Part shown: positions 31,990 to 43,432 of the stretch, in pieces
Layout of the letters: the number at the start of each line of letters is the position of its first letter
How positions within the stretch are numbered: the stretch's first letter is position 1
Origin: Spiroplasma endosymbiont of Dioctria linearis
GTDB lineage: Bacteria; Bacillota_I; Bacilli_A; Mycoplasmatales; Mycoplasmataceae
NCBI RefSeq assembly: GCF_964030865.1
Contig: NZ_OZ034984.1
Coordinates: 496,001-560,000 of the forward strand
Length of the DNA: 64,000 bases
Direction: 5' to 3'
The notes under the pieces: generated by a model
Database searches by the model: none
What the model was told of the DNA's origin: nothing
The model's input: the letters and a program-made list of their open reading frames with translations, nothing else
Made by a program: the position numbers and the translations under genes

Positions 31990-32173
31990 TTTTATTTTTC
32001 CACCACTTTTAACCTCTTATTATTTATTAAAGATTTAATATTTTTCTTATAACTAATTTATAATCTTCTAAACTGTTTAATTATTTTTATTTTAGATATC
32101 ATATTAATTTTAGATGTCATTGTTGATTAAATATTTAAATTTTAATTTATTAATTTTAATTCCCCTTTTATTA

Positions 32174-32193
32174 AATAATATCAAAAAAACACC
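32174..32193 (-). promoter_or_regulatory. shared extended -10 promoter motif, copy b
   Basis: Minus strand GGTGTTTTTTTGATATTATT, one base different from the copy at 22411-22430. The bases before it (ACATCTT / AAGGTGT) can also fold into a hairpin with the T run behind it, so a terminator is an alternative reading for this copy. Confidence 0.5.
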
Positions 32194-32500
32194 TTAAAAG
32201 ATGTGTAAAATTATGAAAATTTGTAAGTACAGAAGTTCTTACTAATATACTTTGATAGACACTATCAATATAAATTAATTTTTGCAAAAAAAAAAAAAAA
32301 AGACTCTATTAAAAAAATGAATCCTCTCTTAATAAATACCTTCTTTTTTATAACTATAAAAAAATAATAGCAACACCATTAAATATAATTGTCTTATAAA
32401 AAAATACTTTTAATACTGGAAATGTTATTTTGTTAATTAATTATAATCTAGAAGTTTTATAACATAAAAGTATCTAAGGTTCTTATTCTATATAATAGTA
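32194..32500. other. gene-free stretch with 16-A tract
   Basis: A run of 16 A at 32286-32301 is followed by GACTCTATTAAAAA, which resembles the helix-turn-helix part of the ISNCY-like element, so a small IS scrap is likely. No gene. Confidence 0.35.
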
Positions 32501-32764
32501 CTATTTATTGCATTTCTTATGCACTGCTTTAAGATTTTCCTTTTGATTTGTACCACCTTGTGCTTTGGGATTTAAATGCTCGACATTTCAACAATTTGAA
32601 TTATTAGGTTGTCATCCTTGATATGCACCATATTCCATTTGTTCCTTACATCTAAAGCATTTTTTATGACCTCTATCGCTAGTATCTTGTTGTGCTCCAC
32701 AATTGCATTTTGGTGCATTCTCTCAGGCATGTCTTGCAATTGTTGGTAAATCTTTTTTTGCCAT
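32501..32764 (-). CDS. small HNH endonuclease-like protein, paralogue of 23170-23427
   Basis: 87 residues from ATG 32764 (GAGGAAATAAAG upstream). MAKKDLPTIARHAWENAPKC is followed by NCG, CFRC, CWNVEHLNPKAQGG (catalytic-site H of the HNH motif) and NLKAVHKKCNK. Three UGA Trp. It aligns with the protein at 23170 end to end: W-x-x-A, C-x-C, C-x2-C, W-x-[DE]-H-x2-P, GGT, N-L, H-x2-C-N. The first catalytic residue is Glu where the other has Asp. A stand-alone minimal nuclease; it lies between the two-TM array and the tandem lipoprotein array. Confidence 0.78.
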
Positions 32765-32855
32765 TTCTTTATTTCCTCGTTCTACAATATTATTATATAA
32801 AAAAAAGCAGATTTTTATAAAGATTTTAATGAAAAACTATTATTTAAACTGAACT

Positions 32856-32876
32856 ACTAATAAGTTTCTTATTAGT
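32856..32876. repeat. perfect 9-bp inverted repeat, possible terminator of the lipoprotein array
   Basis: ACTAATAAG TTT CTTATTAGT. It lies 145 bp beyond the last lipoprotein stop; the T run is on the plus-strand side and weak, so its role is uncertain. Confidence 0.4.
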
Positions 32877-33020
32877 TTTCTATCAAATGATTAATATTTT
32901 AAACATTTTTTTGTTAGCTTATAATTTTAATTTACACAATGAGTTATTTTTTGATAGATAGATATTAAAAAAAACTTATACATATAGAATTATGTATAAA
33001 TTAAATTACTATTTTTCTTT

Positions 33021-33512
33021 TTATTCATGGATTGTTTCTTGTTTAGCTCATTTTTGAATTTCCAACATATACTCTTTTGTATTATTATTTAAAGTTTCAT
33101 CCTTTTGTCACCCTTCAATAAATATATCAAAACTATCTGTTTGATCTCTAAAATAAGTTACTTTTGAGATTTTTGAGTTTAAAGATTCATAGTCTAATTG
33201 CATCATTTTATAAGATTCATACGCTCTTATAAATGTTTCAAATATTCAACTTTTTTGTCAAGCATCGCTATTTAATTTTATTAATTTTTCTTGTTCTTTA
33301 CTACACTCATTACATTCATCAAGTTCCTTTGCTCAAATTGCATTCATTTTTTCTTGTTCTAAAACATAGTTATCTAATGCTTCTACAATATCATCTCCAG
33401 ATTTTGGTTGATCTGGTAATTCAAATTTTTTCTCACTTTGACATGATATAACAGATGTTGAAGTTGAAGCAAATAAAGTTATTGCTGTAAATAAAGTTAA
33501 TAATTTTTTCAT
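33021..33512 (-). CDS. tandem lipoprotein, unit 1
   Basis: 163 residues, last copy of a ten-unit array. Signal MKKLLTLFTAITLFASTSTS with lipobox VISC, then SEKKFELPDQPKSGDDIVEA, a conserved C-x2-C (LDECNECSKEQ), KSWIFETFIRAYESYK and a C terminus rich in Trp coded by UGA (FIEGWQKDE, EIQKWAKQETIHE). Surface-anchored, probably all-helical after the linker. AAAAGGAGAAAT precedes every start at the same distance. It differs from its neighbours mainly in the middle third, around the segment after SKVTYFRDQTDSFD. Function unknown. Confidence 0.85.
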
Positions 33513-33578
33513 AATTTCTCCTTTTAAATGAATTAATAAATATAGAATTATGTATAAATTAAATTACTATTTTTCTTT

Positions 33579-34070
33579 TTATTCATGGATTGTTTCTTGT
33601 TTAGCTCATTTTTGAATTTCCAACATATACTCTTTTGTATTATTATTTAAAGTTTCATCCTTTTGTCACCCTTCAATAAATATATCAAAACCTTCTGTTT
33701 CAATTCTAGAATAAGTTCCACTTGATATTTTTGAATTTAAAGATTCATAGTCTAATTGCAACATTTTATAAGATTCATAAGCTCTTATAAATGTTTCATA
33801 TATTCAACTTTTCTGTCAAGCTTCACTATTTAATTTTATTTTATTTTGTTCTTCTTTACTACATTCCTTACATTCATCAAGTTCTTTTGCTCAAACTGAA
33901 TTCATTTTTTCTTGTTCTAAAACATAGTTATCTAATGCTTCTACAATATCATCTCCAGTTTTTGGTTGATCTGGTAATTCAAATTTTTTCTCACTTTGAC
34001 ATGATATAACAGATGTTGAAGTTGAAGCAAATAAAGTTATTGCTGTAAATAAAGTTAATAATTTTTTCAT
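33579..34070 (-). CDS. tandem lipoprotein, unit 2
   Basis: 163 residues, intact. Same signal and lipobox. The linker reads QPKTGDD (Thr), a marker shared only with unit 4. The middle reads KISSGTYSRIETEGFDIF; WAKELDECKECSKEEQNKIK carries the C-x2-C. One of the copies with an Ile/Tyr-rich FIRAYESYKMLQLDYESLNS helix. Confidence 0.85.
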
Positions 34071-34136
34071 AATTTCTCCTTTTAAATGAATTAATAAATA
34101 TAGAATTATGTATAAATTAAATTACTATTTTTCTTT

Positions 34137-34628
34137 TTATTCATGGATTGCTTCTTGTTTAGCTCATTTTTGAATTTCTAACATATACTCTTTTGTATTA
34201 TTATTTAAAGTTTCATCCTTTTGTCATTCTTCAATAAATTCATCAAAGTAATCTTTATTATCTCTACTATATATCATTTCTGAAGTCTTTGATTCTAATG
34301 TTTCATAATTCAATTGCAACATTTTATAAGATGTAAAAGCTCTTATAAAAGCTTCATATATTCAACTTTTCTGTCAAGCATCACTGTTTAGTTTAATTTG
34401 ATTTTGCTCTTCCTTACTACATTCCTTACATTCATCCAGTTCTTTTCCTAAAATTTCATTGACACGCTTTTGTTCAAAACGATATTTATCTAATGCTTCT
34501 ACAATATCATCTCCAGATTTTGGTTGATTTGGCAATTCAAATTTTTTCTCACTTTGACATGATATAACAGATGTTGAAGTTGAAGCAAATAAAGTTATTG
34601 CTGTAAATAAAGTTAATAATTTTTTCAT
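34137..34628 (-). CDS. tandem lipoprotein, unit 3
   Basis: 163 residues, intact. The variable segment reads DKYRFEQKRVNEILGKELDE. As far as I can compare by eye its whole DNA unit is identical to unit 5, 1,116 bp away, showing a recent duplication of a two-unit block. The middle has LESKTSEMIYSRDNKDYFDE. Confidence 0.85.
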
Positions 34629-34694
34629 AATTTCTCCTTTTAAATGAATTAATAAATATAGAATTATGTATAAATTAAATTACTATTTTTCTTT

Positions 34695-35186
34695 TTATTC
34701 ATGTATTGCTTCTTGTTTAGCTCATTTTTGAATTTCTAACATATACTCTTTTGTATTATTATTTAAAGTTTCATCGTTTTGTCACCCTTCAATAAATTCA
34801 TCAAAAGTATCTGTTTGATTTCTAAAATAAGTTACCTTTGATATTTTTGAATTTAAAGATTCATAGTCTAATTGCATCATTTTATAAGATTTAAAAGCTC
34901 TTATAAATGTTTCAAATATTCAACTTTTTTGTCAAGCATCGCTATTTAATTTTATTTTATTTTGTTCTTCTTTACTACATTCCTTACATTCATCAAGTTC
35001 TTTTGCTCAAACTGAATTCATTTTTTCTTGTTCTAAAACATAGTTATCTAATGCTTCTACAATATCATCTCCAGTTTTTGGTTGATCTGGTAATTCAAAT
35101 TTTTTCTCACTTTGACATGATATAACAGATGTTGAAGTTGAAGCAAATAAAGTTATTGCTGTAAATAAAGTTAATAATTTTTTCAT
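34695..35186 (-). CDS. tandem lipoprotein, unit 4
   Basis: 163 residues, intact mosaic. The N-terminal half (QPKTGDD, EKMNSVWAKELDECKE) matches unit 2; the C-terminal half (KVTYFRNQTDTFDEFIEGWQ) matches units 6 and 10. Such a switch within one gene is the mark of gene conversion or unequal crossing over. Confidence 0.85.
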
Positions 35187-35252
35187 AATTTCTCCTTTTA
35201 AATGAATTAATAAATATAGAATTATGTATAAATTAAATTACTATTTTTCTTT

Positions 35253-35744
35253 TTATTCATGGATTGCTTCTTGTTTAGCTCATTTTTGAATTTCTAACAT
35301 ATACTCTTTTGTATTATTATTTAAAGTTTCATCCTTTTGTCATTCTTCAATAAATTCATCAAAGTAATCTTTATTATCTCTACTATATATCATTTCTGAA
35401 GTCTTTGATTCTAATGTTTCATAATTCAATTGCAACATTTTATAAGATGTAAAAGCTCTTATAAAAGCTTCATATATTCAACTTTTCTGTCAAGCATCAC
35501 TGTTTAGTTTAATTTGATTTTGCTCTTCCTTACTACATTCCTTACATTCATCCAGTTCTTTTCCTAAAATTTCATTGACACGCTTTTGTTCAAAACGATA
35601 TTTATCTAATGCTTCTACAATATCATCTCCAGATTTTGGTTGATTTGGCAATTCAAATTTTTTCTCACTTTGACATGATATAACAGATGTTGAAGTTGAA
35701 GCAAATAAAGTTATTGCTGTAAATAAAGTTAATAATTTTTTCAT
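35253..35744 (-). CDS. tandem lipoprotein, unit 5
   Basis: 163 residues, intact; sequence identical to unit 3 as far as read, including silent sites, so the duplication is recent. Contains DKYRFEQKRVNEILGKELDE and the C-x2-C. Confidence 0.85.
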
Positions 35745-35810
35745 AATTTCTCCTTTTAAATGAATTAATAAATATAGAATTATGTATAAATTAAATTACT
35801 ATTTTTCTTT

Positions 35811-36302
35811 TTATTCATGTATTGCTTCTTGTTTAGCTCATTTTTGAATTTCTAACATATACTCTTTTGTATTATTATTTAAAGTTTCATCGTTTTGTCA
35901 CCCTTCAATAAATTCATCAAAAGTATCTGTTTGATTTCTAAAATAAGTTACCTTTGATATTTTTGAATTTAAAGATTCATAGTCTAATTGCATCATTTTA
36001 TAAGATTTAAAAGCTCTTATAAATGTTTCAAATATTCAACTTTTTTGTCAAGCATCGCTATTTAATTTAATTTTATTTTGTTCTTCTTTACTACATTCCT
36101 TACATTCATCCAACTCCTTTGCCAAAATTATGTCCACTTTTTCTTGTTCTAAAACATAGTTATCTAATGCTTCTACAATATCCTCTCCAGATTTTGGTTG
36201 ATTTGGTAATTGAAATTTTTTCTCACTTTGACATGATATAACAGATGTCGAAGTTGAAGCAAATAAAGTTATTGCTGTAAATAAAGTTAATAATTTTTTC
36301 AT
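35811..36302 (-). CDS. tandem lipoprotein, unit 6
   Basis: 163 residues, intact. The linker is KKFQLPNQPKSGEDIVEALD (Gln and Glu unique to this copy). The segment EQEKVDIILAKELDECKECS is shared with unit 10, and the C-terminal half is shared with units 4 and 10. Confidence 0.85.
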
Positions 36303-36367
36303 AATTTCTCCTTTTAAATGAATTAATAAATATAGAATTATGTATAAATTAAATTACTATTTTCTTT

Positions 36368-36859
36368 TTATTCATGGATTGCTTCTTGTTTAGCTCATTT
36401 TTGAATTTCTAACATATACTCTTTTGTATTATTATTTAAAGTTTCATCCTTTTGTTTTGATGCAATAAATATATCAAAGTAGTCCGTATTAACTATAGTA
36501 TAAGTTTTTTCTGATATTTTTGATTCTAAAATTTCATATTTTAATTGCAACATTTTATAAGATGTAAAAGCTCTTATAAAAGCTTCATATATTCTACTTT
36601 TCTGTCAAGCATCACTATTTAATTGTATTAATTTTTCTTGCTCTTTACTACATTCATTACATTCATCAAGTTCATTTTTTCAAATTTCATCCGCTTGACT
36701 TTTTTCAGTAGTAATTTTATCTAATGCTTCTACAATATCATCTCCAGATTTTGGTTGATTTGGCAATTCAAATTTTTTCTCACTTTGACATGATATAACA
36801 GATGTTGAAGTTGAAGCAAATAAAGTTATTGCTGTAAATAAAGTTAATAATTTTTTCAT
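36368..36859 (-). CDS. tandem lipoprotein, unit 7
   Basis: 163 residues, intact and the most diverged copy: DKITTEKSQADEIWKNELDE in the variable segment, LKYEILESKISEKTYTIVNT in the middle, and FIASKQKDE where the others have GWQ. Its repeat unit is 557 rather than 558 bp (one T fewer in the spacer). Confidence 0.85.
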
Positions 36860-36925
36860 AATTTCTCCTTTTAAATGAATTAATAAATATAGAATTATGT
36901 ATAAATTAAATTACTATTTTTCTTT

Positions 36926-37417
36926 TTATTCATGGATTGCTTCTTGTTTAGCTCATTTTTGAATTTCTAACATATACTCTTTTGTATTATTATTTAAAGT
37001 TTCATCCTTTTGTCATCATTCAATAAATTCATCAAAGTAATCTTCATTATCTCTACTATATATCATTTCTGATGTCTTTGATTCCAATGTTTCATAATTC
37101 AATTGCAGCATTTTATAGCTTCTATAACCTCTTATAAATGCTTCATATATTCAACTTTTCTGTCAAGCATCACTGTTCAGTTTAATTTTATTTTGCTCTT
37201 CTTTACTACATTCCTTACATTCATCCAGTTCTTTTCCTAAAATTTCATTGACACGCTCTTGCTCAGAACGATATTTATCTAATGCCTCTACAATATCATC
37301 TCCAGATTTTGGTTGATCTGGTAATTAAAATTTTTTCTCACTTTGACATGATATAACAGATGATGAAGTTGAAGCAAATAAAGTTATTGCTGTAAATAAA
37401 GTTAATAATTTTTTCAT
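36926..37417 (-). pseudogene. tandem lipoprotein, unit 8, nonsense mutation
   Basis: Full-length copy of unit-3 type (DKYRSEQERVNEILGKELDE), but codon 31 is TAA where every other copy has GAA (KKF-stop-LPDQ). The signal also has TSSSVISC. Translation would yield a 30-residue peptide. The rest is open to the normal stop, so the lesion is young. Confidence 0.85.
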
Positions 37418-37483
37418 AATTTCTCCTTTTAAATGAATTAATAAATATAGAATTATGTATAAATTAAATTACTATTTTTCTTT

Positions 37484-37973
37484 TTATTCATGGATTGCTT
37501 CTTGTTTAGCTCATTTTTGAATTTCTAACATATACTCTTTTGTATTATTATTTAAAGTTTCTTCCCTTTGTCATCCTTCAATATATTCATCAAAAGTACT
37601 TGTTTCTCTTTTTACATAAGTTACATTTGAAACTTTGGAATTTAAAGTTTCATAGTCTAATTGCAACATTTTATAAGATTTATATGCTCTTATAAATGTT
37701 TCATATATTCTACTTTTTTGTCAAGCTTCACTATTTAATTTTATTAATTTTTCTTGTTCTTTACTACATTCATTACATTCATCAAGTTCCTTTGCTCAAA
37801 TTACGTTCATTTTTTCTTGTTCTAAAATAGTTATCTAATGCTTCTACAATATCATCTCCAGATTTTGGTTGATTTGGTAATTCAAATTTTTTCTCACTTT
37901 GACATGATATAACAGATGTTGAAGTTGAAGCAAATAAAGTTATTGCTGTAAATAAAGTTAATAATTTTTTCAT
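37484..37973 (-). pseudogene. tandem lipoprotein, unit 9, frameshift
   Basis: Two bases are missing after EALDNY (AAAATAG in place of AAAACATAG on the plus strand), shifting the frame and ending it at residue 63. The remainder is conserved: its C-terminal part reads KVSNVTYVKRETSTFDEYIE in the original frame. The unit is 556 bp from the next start, as the deletion predicts. Confidence 0.85.
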
Positions 37974-38039
37974 AATTTCTCCTTTTAAATGAATTAATAA
38001 ATATAGAATTATGTATAAATTAAATTACTATTTTTCTTT

Positions 38040-38531
38040 TTATTCATGGATTGCTTCTTGTTTAGCTCATTTTTGAATTTCTAACATATACTCTTTTGTA
38101 TTATTATTTAAAGTTTCATCCTTTTGTCACACTTCAATAAATTCATCAAAAGTATCTGTTTGATTTCTAAAATAAGTTACCTTTGATATTTTTGAATTTA
38201 AAGATTCATAGTCTAATTGCATCATTTTATAAGATTTAAAAGCTCTTATAAATGTTTCAAATATTCAACTTTTTTGTCAAGCATCGCTATTTAATTTAAT
38301 TTTATTTTGTTCTTCTTTACTACATTCCTTACATTCATCCAACTCCTTTGCCAAAATTATGTCCACTTTTTCTTGTTCTAAAACATAGTTATCTAATGCT
38401 TCTACAATATCATCTCCAGATTTTGGTTGATCTGGTAATTCAAATTTTTTCTCACTTTGACATGATATAACAGATGTTGAAGTTGAAGCAAATAAAGTTA
38501 TTGCTGTAAATAAAGTTAATAATTTTTTCAT
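38040..38531 (-). CDS. tandem lipoprotein, unit 10 (first of the array)
   Basis: 163 residues, intact. It lies 20 bp after the stop of the 700-residue surface protein gene, so it is probably in the same transcript. Contains EQEKVDIILAKELDECKECS (shared with unit 6) and KVTYFRNQTDTFDEFIEVWQ. The upstream spacer differs from the other nine where it joins the larger gene. Confidence 0.85.
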
Positions 38532-38551
38532 AATTTCTCCTTTTAAATTAA

Positions 38552-40654
38552 TTAATAAATATTTGACGATTCAATTTCTATAATTTTGTTTATAGTTGAC
38601 ATAATATCATTATCATAAATTAATAAAGGTATAGTCAAACCTAAACTCGTTTGGTAATTATATAAATAAGTTTTATAAACTTGTACATTTATATTACTAT
38701 TTTGTTTAGCAGCCTTTTTAACGGCATCAAGTGCTAAATCCTGACTTTGATAATAAATAAAGTTAGAACTATCATTTACATCTCTAATTCTATACACAGC
38801 ATATCTACCATCTGAAATAATATTATCATAAGATAATTTAAAATTTGGATCTCATGTTTTTATTTCATCTCTATGTACATATTTTGCTGTTAATGAAATA
38901 TTATTATGTAATTTTCTTAATGCTGCCTCTTCACTTTCTCCAGATGATTCTACTTTTCCAAAAGCATCATAAACTATATATTTTTTTTGTAATGTTCTTT
39001 TACTGTTTATAATTTCCTTTTCTTTGGCCTCTTCAAGGGTATTTGCCAACAGTTTACCATCTCTACTTGATAAATCTTGATCTGTTCCATATGAATATTT
39101 TAATACAGAACTAAAAGTACCTTGCAGTGGTAAAAAATTATCTAATTGTTCTTCTGTAACATAAAAATCTTCTCTCATTTTATACATTGCTTTATTATCA
39201 ATTATATAAGGCTCTTTTAATATTCTTTCCTTTATTGGTAAAAAGTCATTATAACTTTGAATTAATGAGTATTTGAAACCTTGATTACCATTAACATCAT
39301 ATAATTTATCTTTTGCAATAGATCCTTCTTTATTTAAATTTAAATTATTATTTTTAAGATCTTTAAAAGTTAATTCCTTATTTGGATTTTCAAAATTTTG
39401 TAATCCATTAAAATAATTTGAGAATCATTTACTATAAAAATTTGCTAAATTATCTTGTGTCATATCACTTGTTGTATATGCATTTCCCATTTCTGGTGAG
39501 AATCATATTTCATCTCCACTTATTTTATCTTTTGTAATATATCCTGTAAAAGAAGTACGAGTTTCATCGTAATAACTAAAATCATCTATTGTAACTTTTT
39601 TATTTTTATAACTAGAATGCATTAAATTAATTTTTCCATTACTACATGATTTTTCATTATATTTAAAATTAAAAGTCTTTGTTAAATAAGGTCTCTTACC
39701 TTCCTTCTGACTTTGTCAATTAGTTCTAAATTCTCCAAGAAAAGAAGATCAAGAATTAAATGTTTTATTATCTAACATTTCCAAATTAACATAGTCACCA
39801 AAACCATAATCATCACTTGCTCCTTGACATTGAACTGTTATTCTATAATCTTTTTTTGGCATAAATTTTATTCTATATTTAGAGTTAGTATCCAATAAAT
39901 TTTTATAATAACCTTCATAAAATTCTGATTCCAACTCTCTTTTTAATTTAGCAAAACTCTCTTCTTGAGTTCCAAAGAAATTAATTGGTTTAATTGCTTG
40001 TTGATTTAATCCTGTTTTTTTATTGACATAATATCCAGAAGTAAATTTTGATATTAAAGCCTCAACATCATTTTGATTGAAAGCATTATAGTATTCATTT
40101 GCATAAATATAGTATAAAGATTTATTAATTTTTAGATTATATTTTTCATTATTTTTGGCTTCATCAGGTGTATCAAATCATTCAATTTGATCATAACTGT
40201 ACTTTGCTTTTACATTTCCCAAATTAGCATAAGTATTTAATGCATTTTCTTTTGAAAGAGCTATATTTCCAAAAGCATCTCTATATACTTGACTAAAATT
40301 ATTGATATTAACATCATAAATTTTTTTATCATCTAATGTCATATGCTCATAATTTTTAATAATTTTTGATGGATTTGAAGAAGTCAATTGCATTTGTACA
40401 AAGTTATTTTTTAGAATATACTCATCTAGTTCCTGAGGAGAATTAAATTTCTTTCCATCAAAATAACTATATTCAGTATCTCCAATATATAGTCTATTTT
40501 CTTCTATATCCTTATAAAGCTCTTCAATTTGTTGATTTGATAAATTGCGAAATTTTATATTACTAATATTGTTTTCACTAGTAAGTAACGGTAGTATAGT
40601 TGAACTACTTAATACCAGAGCTAAACTTACTTTATATAATAATTTTTTAAACAT
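38552..40654 (-). CDS. large secreted surface protein, 700 residues, with repeated Y-x-D-G motifs
   Basis: ATG 40654 follows AGAGGGGTGAAG. N-terminal signal-like segment KLLYKVSLALVLSSSTILPL, no lipobox, no other membrane span. A degenerate module of about 30 residues recurs: EYSYFDGKKFNSPQELDEYI, QVYRDAFGNIALSKENALNT, YIVYDAFGKVESSGESEEAA and FIYYQSQDLALDAVKKAA (pattern aromatic-x-D-x-F-G, then Ser/Asp, then a short helix with A-L). The same module occurs in the upstream gene, so the two are paralogous in part. Several UGA Trp. 18 bp behind gene 40673-43432. Probably an adhesin or antigen; function unknown. Confidence 0.75.
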
Positions 40655-40672
40655 GTTTACTTCACCCCTCTT

Positions 40673-43432
40673 TTAATAAACTTCATGAGTTTGTTGCTCA
40701 ATTCATTTTCTAAATTCTCATTCATTTAAAAATATATTGTCTTTAAAATCAAAGGTTTTTAACTCACCATTTTGATTAATTACTTGATAATTAATATTAT
40801 TATCTAGATAAGTTAATAACTGATTTAATGTTTTAAAATACTTATTTTGTCCATAAAAATCCAACTTATAAAAGTCATACTGACTTCCTTGATATTCTTC
40901 TAAACTATCATAGATTGAAGTTTTTATTAGATCACTGTTAATAATTAACTTAGATTCAACAGGTTGATTAATTTTAATGAAGGAAATAATTTCTTCTTCA
41001 CTATCCTTATAAATTTTTTCACCATTTTTCATTATATAAAAATATTTTTTATTAAATTTGGAATTAGCAATGTTTTCTTTTAAACTTGATATTGCATCAT
41101 ACTTATTTTCAAAAGCATTTCCAAAACCATCTAAATAGTATTCTTTTTTATGAATTACATATTCTTCTTTAAATAGCTGTTCAATAAATATTTCCTTTTC
41201 TTTAACTAAAGCTTCTTGATATTCAGATCAAGTAAATCCTCCTGGTGAGTTTACGGGCTTATTAAATTTATCATTTGTTAATGTATAAACCTTGCTTTTG
41301 TTCATAATACTTGCAAATATTTTTCTTGAAGAGAAGTAATTTTGAGGATTTTTGTAGGCATCTAATATTAACTCTTCTTCTGCTGTATCTTTATGCAAAT
41401 AATACTTATTTTTAAACTCATAAATAGTTGTTGATGAAGATTCTGGGTTTTTTGGAACTAAATAGTTTATTGCTGAATCTGAAATTTTTATAACGTTTAC
41501 TTTTGGATTTGGTTTTTTAATTGATATATTAATTAAAGGAATTTTAATTGTAGGCACTGTATAAAATAATGATGTATTTTGATCTAATTTTGCTTCAAAA
41601 CTAACTACTGACATAAAACTTAAAGCTTGACTTATACTCCATGCCTTTCCTACTCAACTTAATCCTGATACTAAACTAGTAGCACTTGCTTTTGAATTAT
41701 AATTCTTATCTGTAAATCCTTTAAAACCAATTCCTTTATAAATATCTTCACTCTTACTTTCAATTTCCTTTTGATTTTCTTTATTAATTTCTTCCATGTT
41801 ACTATCTATTTGCAACTGAGAAGTATTTTTATCTTTAAAGGTATTTTCAGTTTTTTTCTTATTTTTGCTTAGCTTTTCAAGTGGTTCCATTACAGTTTCT
41901 GCTATTTTTTGAAATTTTACAACTCCATCCAGTAATCTTTTATTTGCACCACCTTCTGAATAGAATTTATCCACATTTATAAAAAGAGAATATATATCTT
42001 CAAAACTACTTTCTCTTAAAGATTCCAATCCATTTTCAGAATCATTTGAAAAAACGTTCTCAACCATTTCTTCTTGTGAATTAATTATATCTGCTAATAT
42101 ATATACAAACGATTTTTCTAACTCTTCATAAGAAACACCAATTCTATGTACTTTACTTTTTATTAATAATTTATTAAATACAACTAGCAATTTATTAAAA
42201 TTTGTAAATTCTTTATCTTTAATAAGATTTAAATCCATTGACGCATCTTCAAAATAATTTTGTTTAATATTACTCATTATAAATTCTAATTCTTCCTTAC
42301 CTTCTTGACTCCAATCAATATTCTCTTTTAAATATTGCAAATATTCAAAAGAGGCAAAATTACTTTTTTCACCAGAATTGGATTTATGAATTCAAGGCAA
42401 AACAATATCAATGACAGTACTTGTCATTGATGATAAACTGACAGCATAACTATAAGCAATTAAAGGATTAATATCAACAGAACCAGTTTGTTCAAATTTA
42501 ATATTATTATCTTTAATCTCTTCAGTTGATTCAAAATATTTTGGACCAACTAAATATCCATTTTGTAAATTAAGATTTCCTACTTGTGCTCAATAAGATT
42601 TTTTATCTGCATCTAAAACTTCTTTAATATGCTCTCTAGATAATTTTGGATCTAAAGGTTTTATTAAATTTTCATATTCTAAGTAGTTATAATCGGAAAA
42701 AGCTTTTCCATTATATTCAAAACCAGTTGTCATATTTTTTCTTAATCAAGATTTAATTTCTGTTTCTGTTTGACATATTCCACTTTGCAAATAGCAAGTA
42801 GTTTTATCATCACTTTTTTCCAACTCTTTTAGTTTAATTTCTTCATAGTATGATCTTGCATCACTTTCATTGTTTGTTTCTTTACCTTCAACGAAAATTG
42901 ATGATTCATAATTAAAGTATGTTTCTAAAGCATTATCTCTTGAAAGATATGCTTGATTATCATGACCCCTATAAACTTTAACCTCTTCTTCTACATTAGA
43001 AGTTACAATATCAGAAGAAAGTTCTCCAGAAGCATTAATTGTATAATTGCCTGGATTTCTCATTGTTTTTTCTTCTGTGATTTTGAATTTCTGATTTATA
43101 TATAAATCTAGTTCTTCTTTTGTGTTAAATAACTGATTGTCAAATTTAAAAATATTTGTTTCGTAGTTAAAAGTTCTTTGTGCTTCATTATAAGCATAGT
43201 TATAAACTTCTTCTTTTGTTAAAAACTCTTTACCTGCAAAACTATAACCTATTGGCTGAGGTTCTACAATATTATTATTTGTTAATACAATACTAACTGG
43301 AACTATTGTTCCAATAGTTCCAATAGATATAAGTGAAACAATAGAAAGTCTCTTTTTTGTTAATCACTTACCATTTTTTGATTTAAATATTTTATTTACT
43401 AATTCAGTAAAATTATTAGTATTTTTTTTCAT
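40673..43432 (-). CDS. large membrane-anchored surface protein, 919 residues
   Basis: N-terminal cytoplasmic basic stretch, then a membrane span near residues 33-52 (LSIVSLISIGTIGTIVPVSI). The extracellular chain carries the repeated module: VYRGHDNQAYLSRDNALETY, YYLDGFGNAFENKYDAISSL, YFYIMKNGEKIYKDSEEEII and FYKLDFYGQNKYFKTLNQLL. A middle section of about 350 residues (from KENIDWSQEGKEELEFIM) is helical and Lys/Glu-rich, and a hydrophobic span occurs near residue 600 (SISQALSFMSVVSFEA). Ends QQTHEVY. First gene of the presumed transcript that continues through the 700-residue protein into the lipoprotein array. No family recognised. Confidence 0.75.

Larger units (their letters stand above)
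33021..38531 (-). repeat. ten-copy tandem lipoprotein gene array, 558-bp period
   Basis: Starts at 38531, 37973, 37417, 36859, 36302, 35744, 35186, 34628, 34070 and 33512, giving spacings of 558, 556, 558, 557 and then 558 five times. Each unit is a 492-bp gene plus a 66-bp spacer with a fixed ribosome site. Eight copies are intact and two broken. The signal peptide, the linker and the C-terminal 30 residues are nearly constant; a variable segment of about 20 residues after EALD and another in the middle are swapped between copies. Confidence 0.95.

Noticed and set aside
32286-32301. 16-A tract as a second phase-variable promoter
   Set aside because: It is about 300 bp from the nearest start codon and is followed by an IS-like scrap; no -35/-10 pair frames it.
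33233-35125. Plus-strand reading frames of 72 residues repeated at 33233, 33791 and 34907
   Set aside because: They are antisense shadows of the tandem lipoprotein genes, lack ribosome sites and repeat only because the lipoprotein units repeat.
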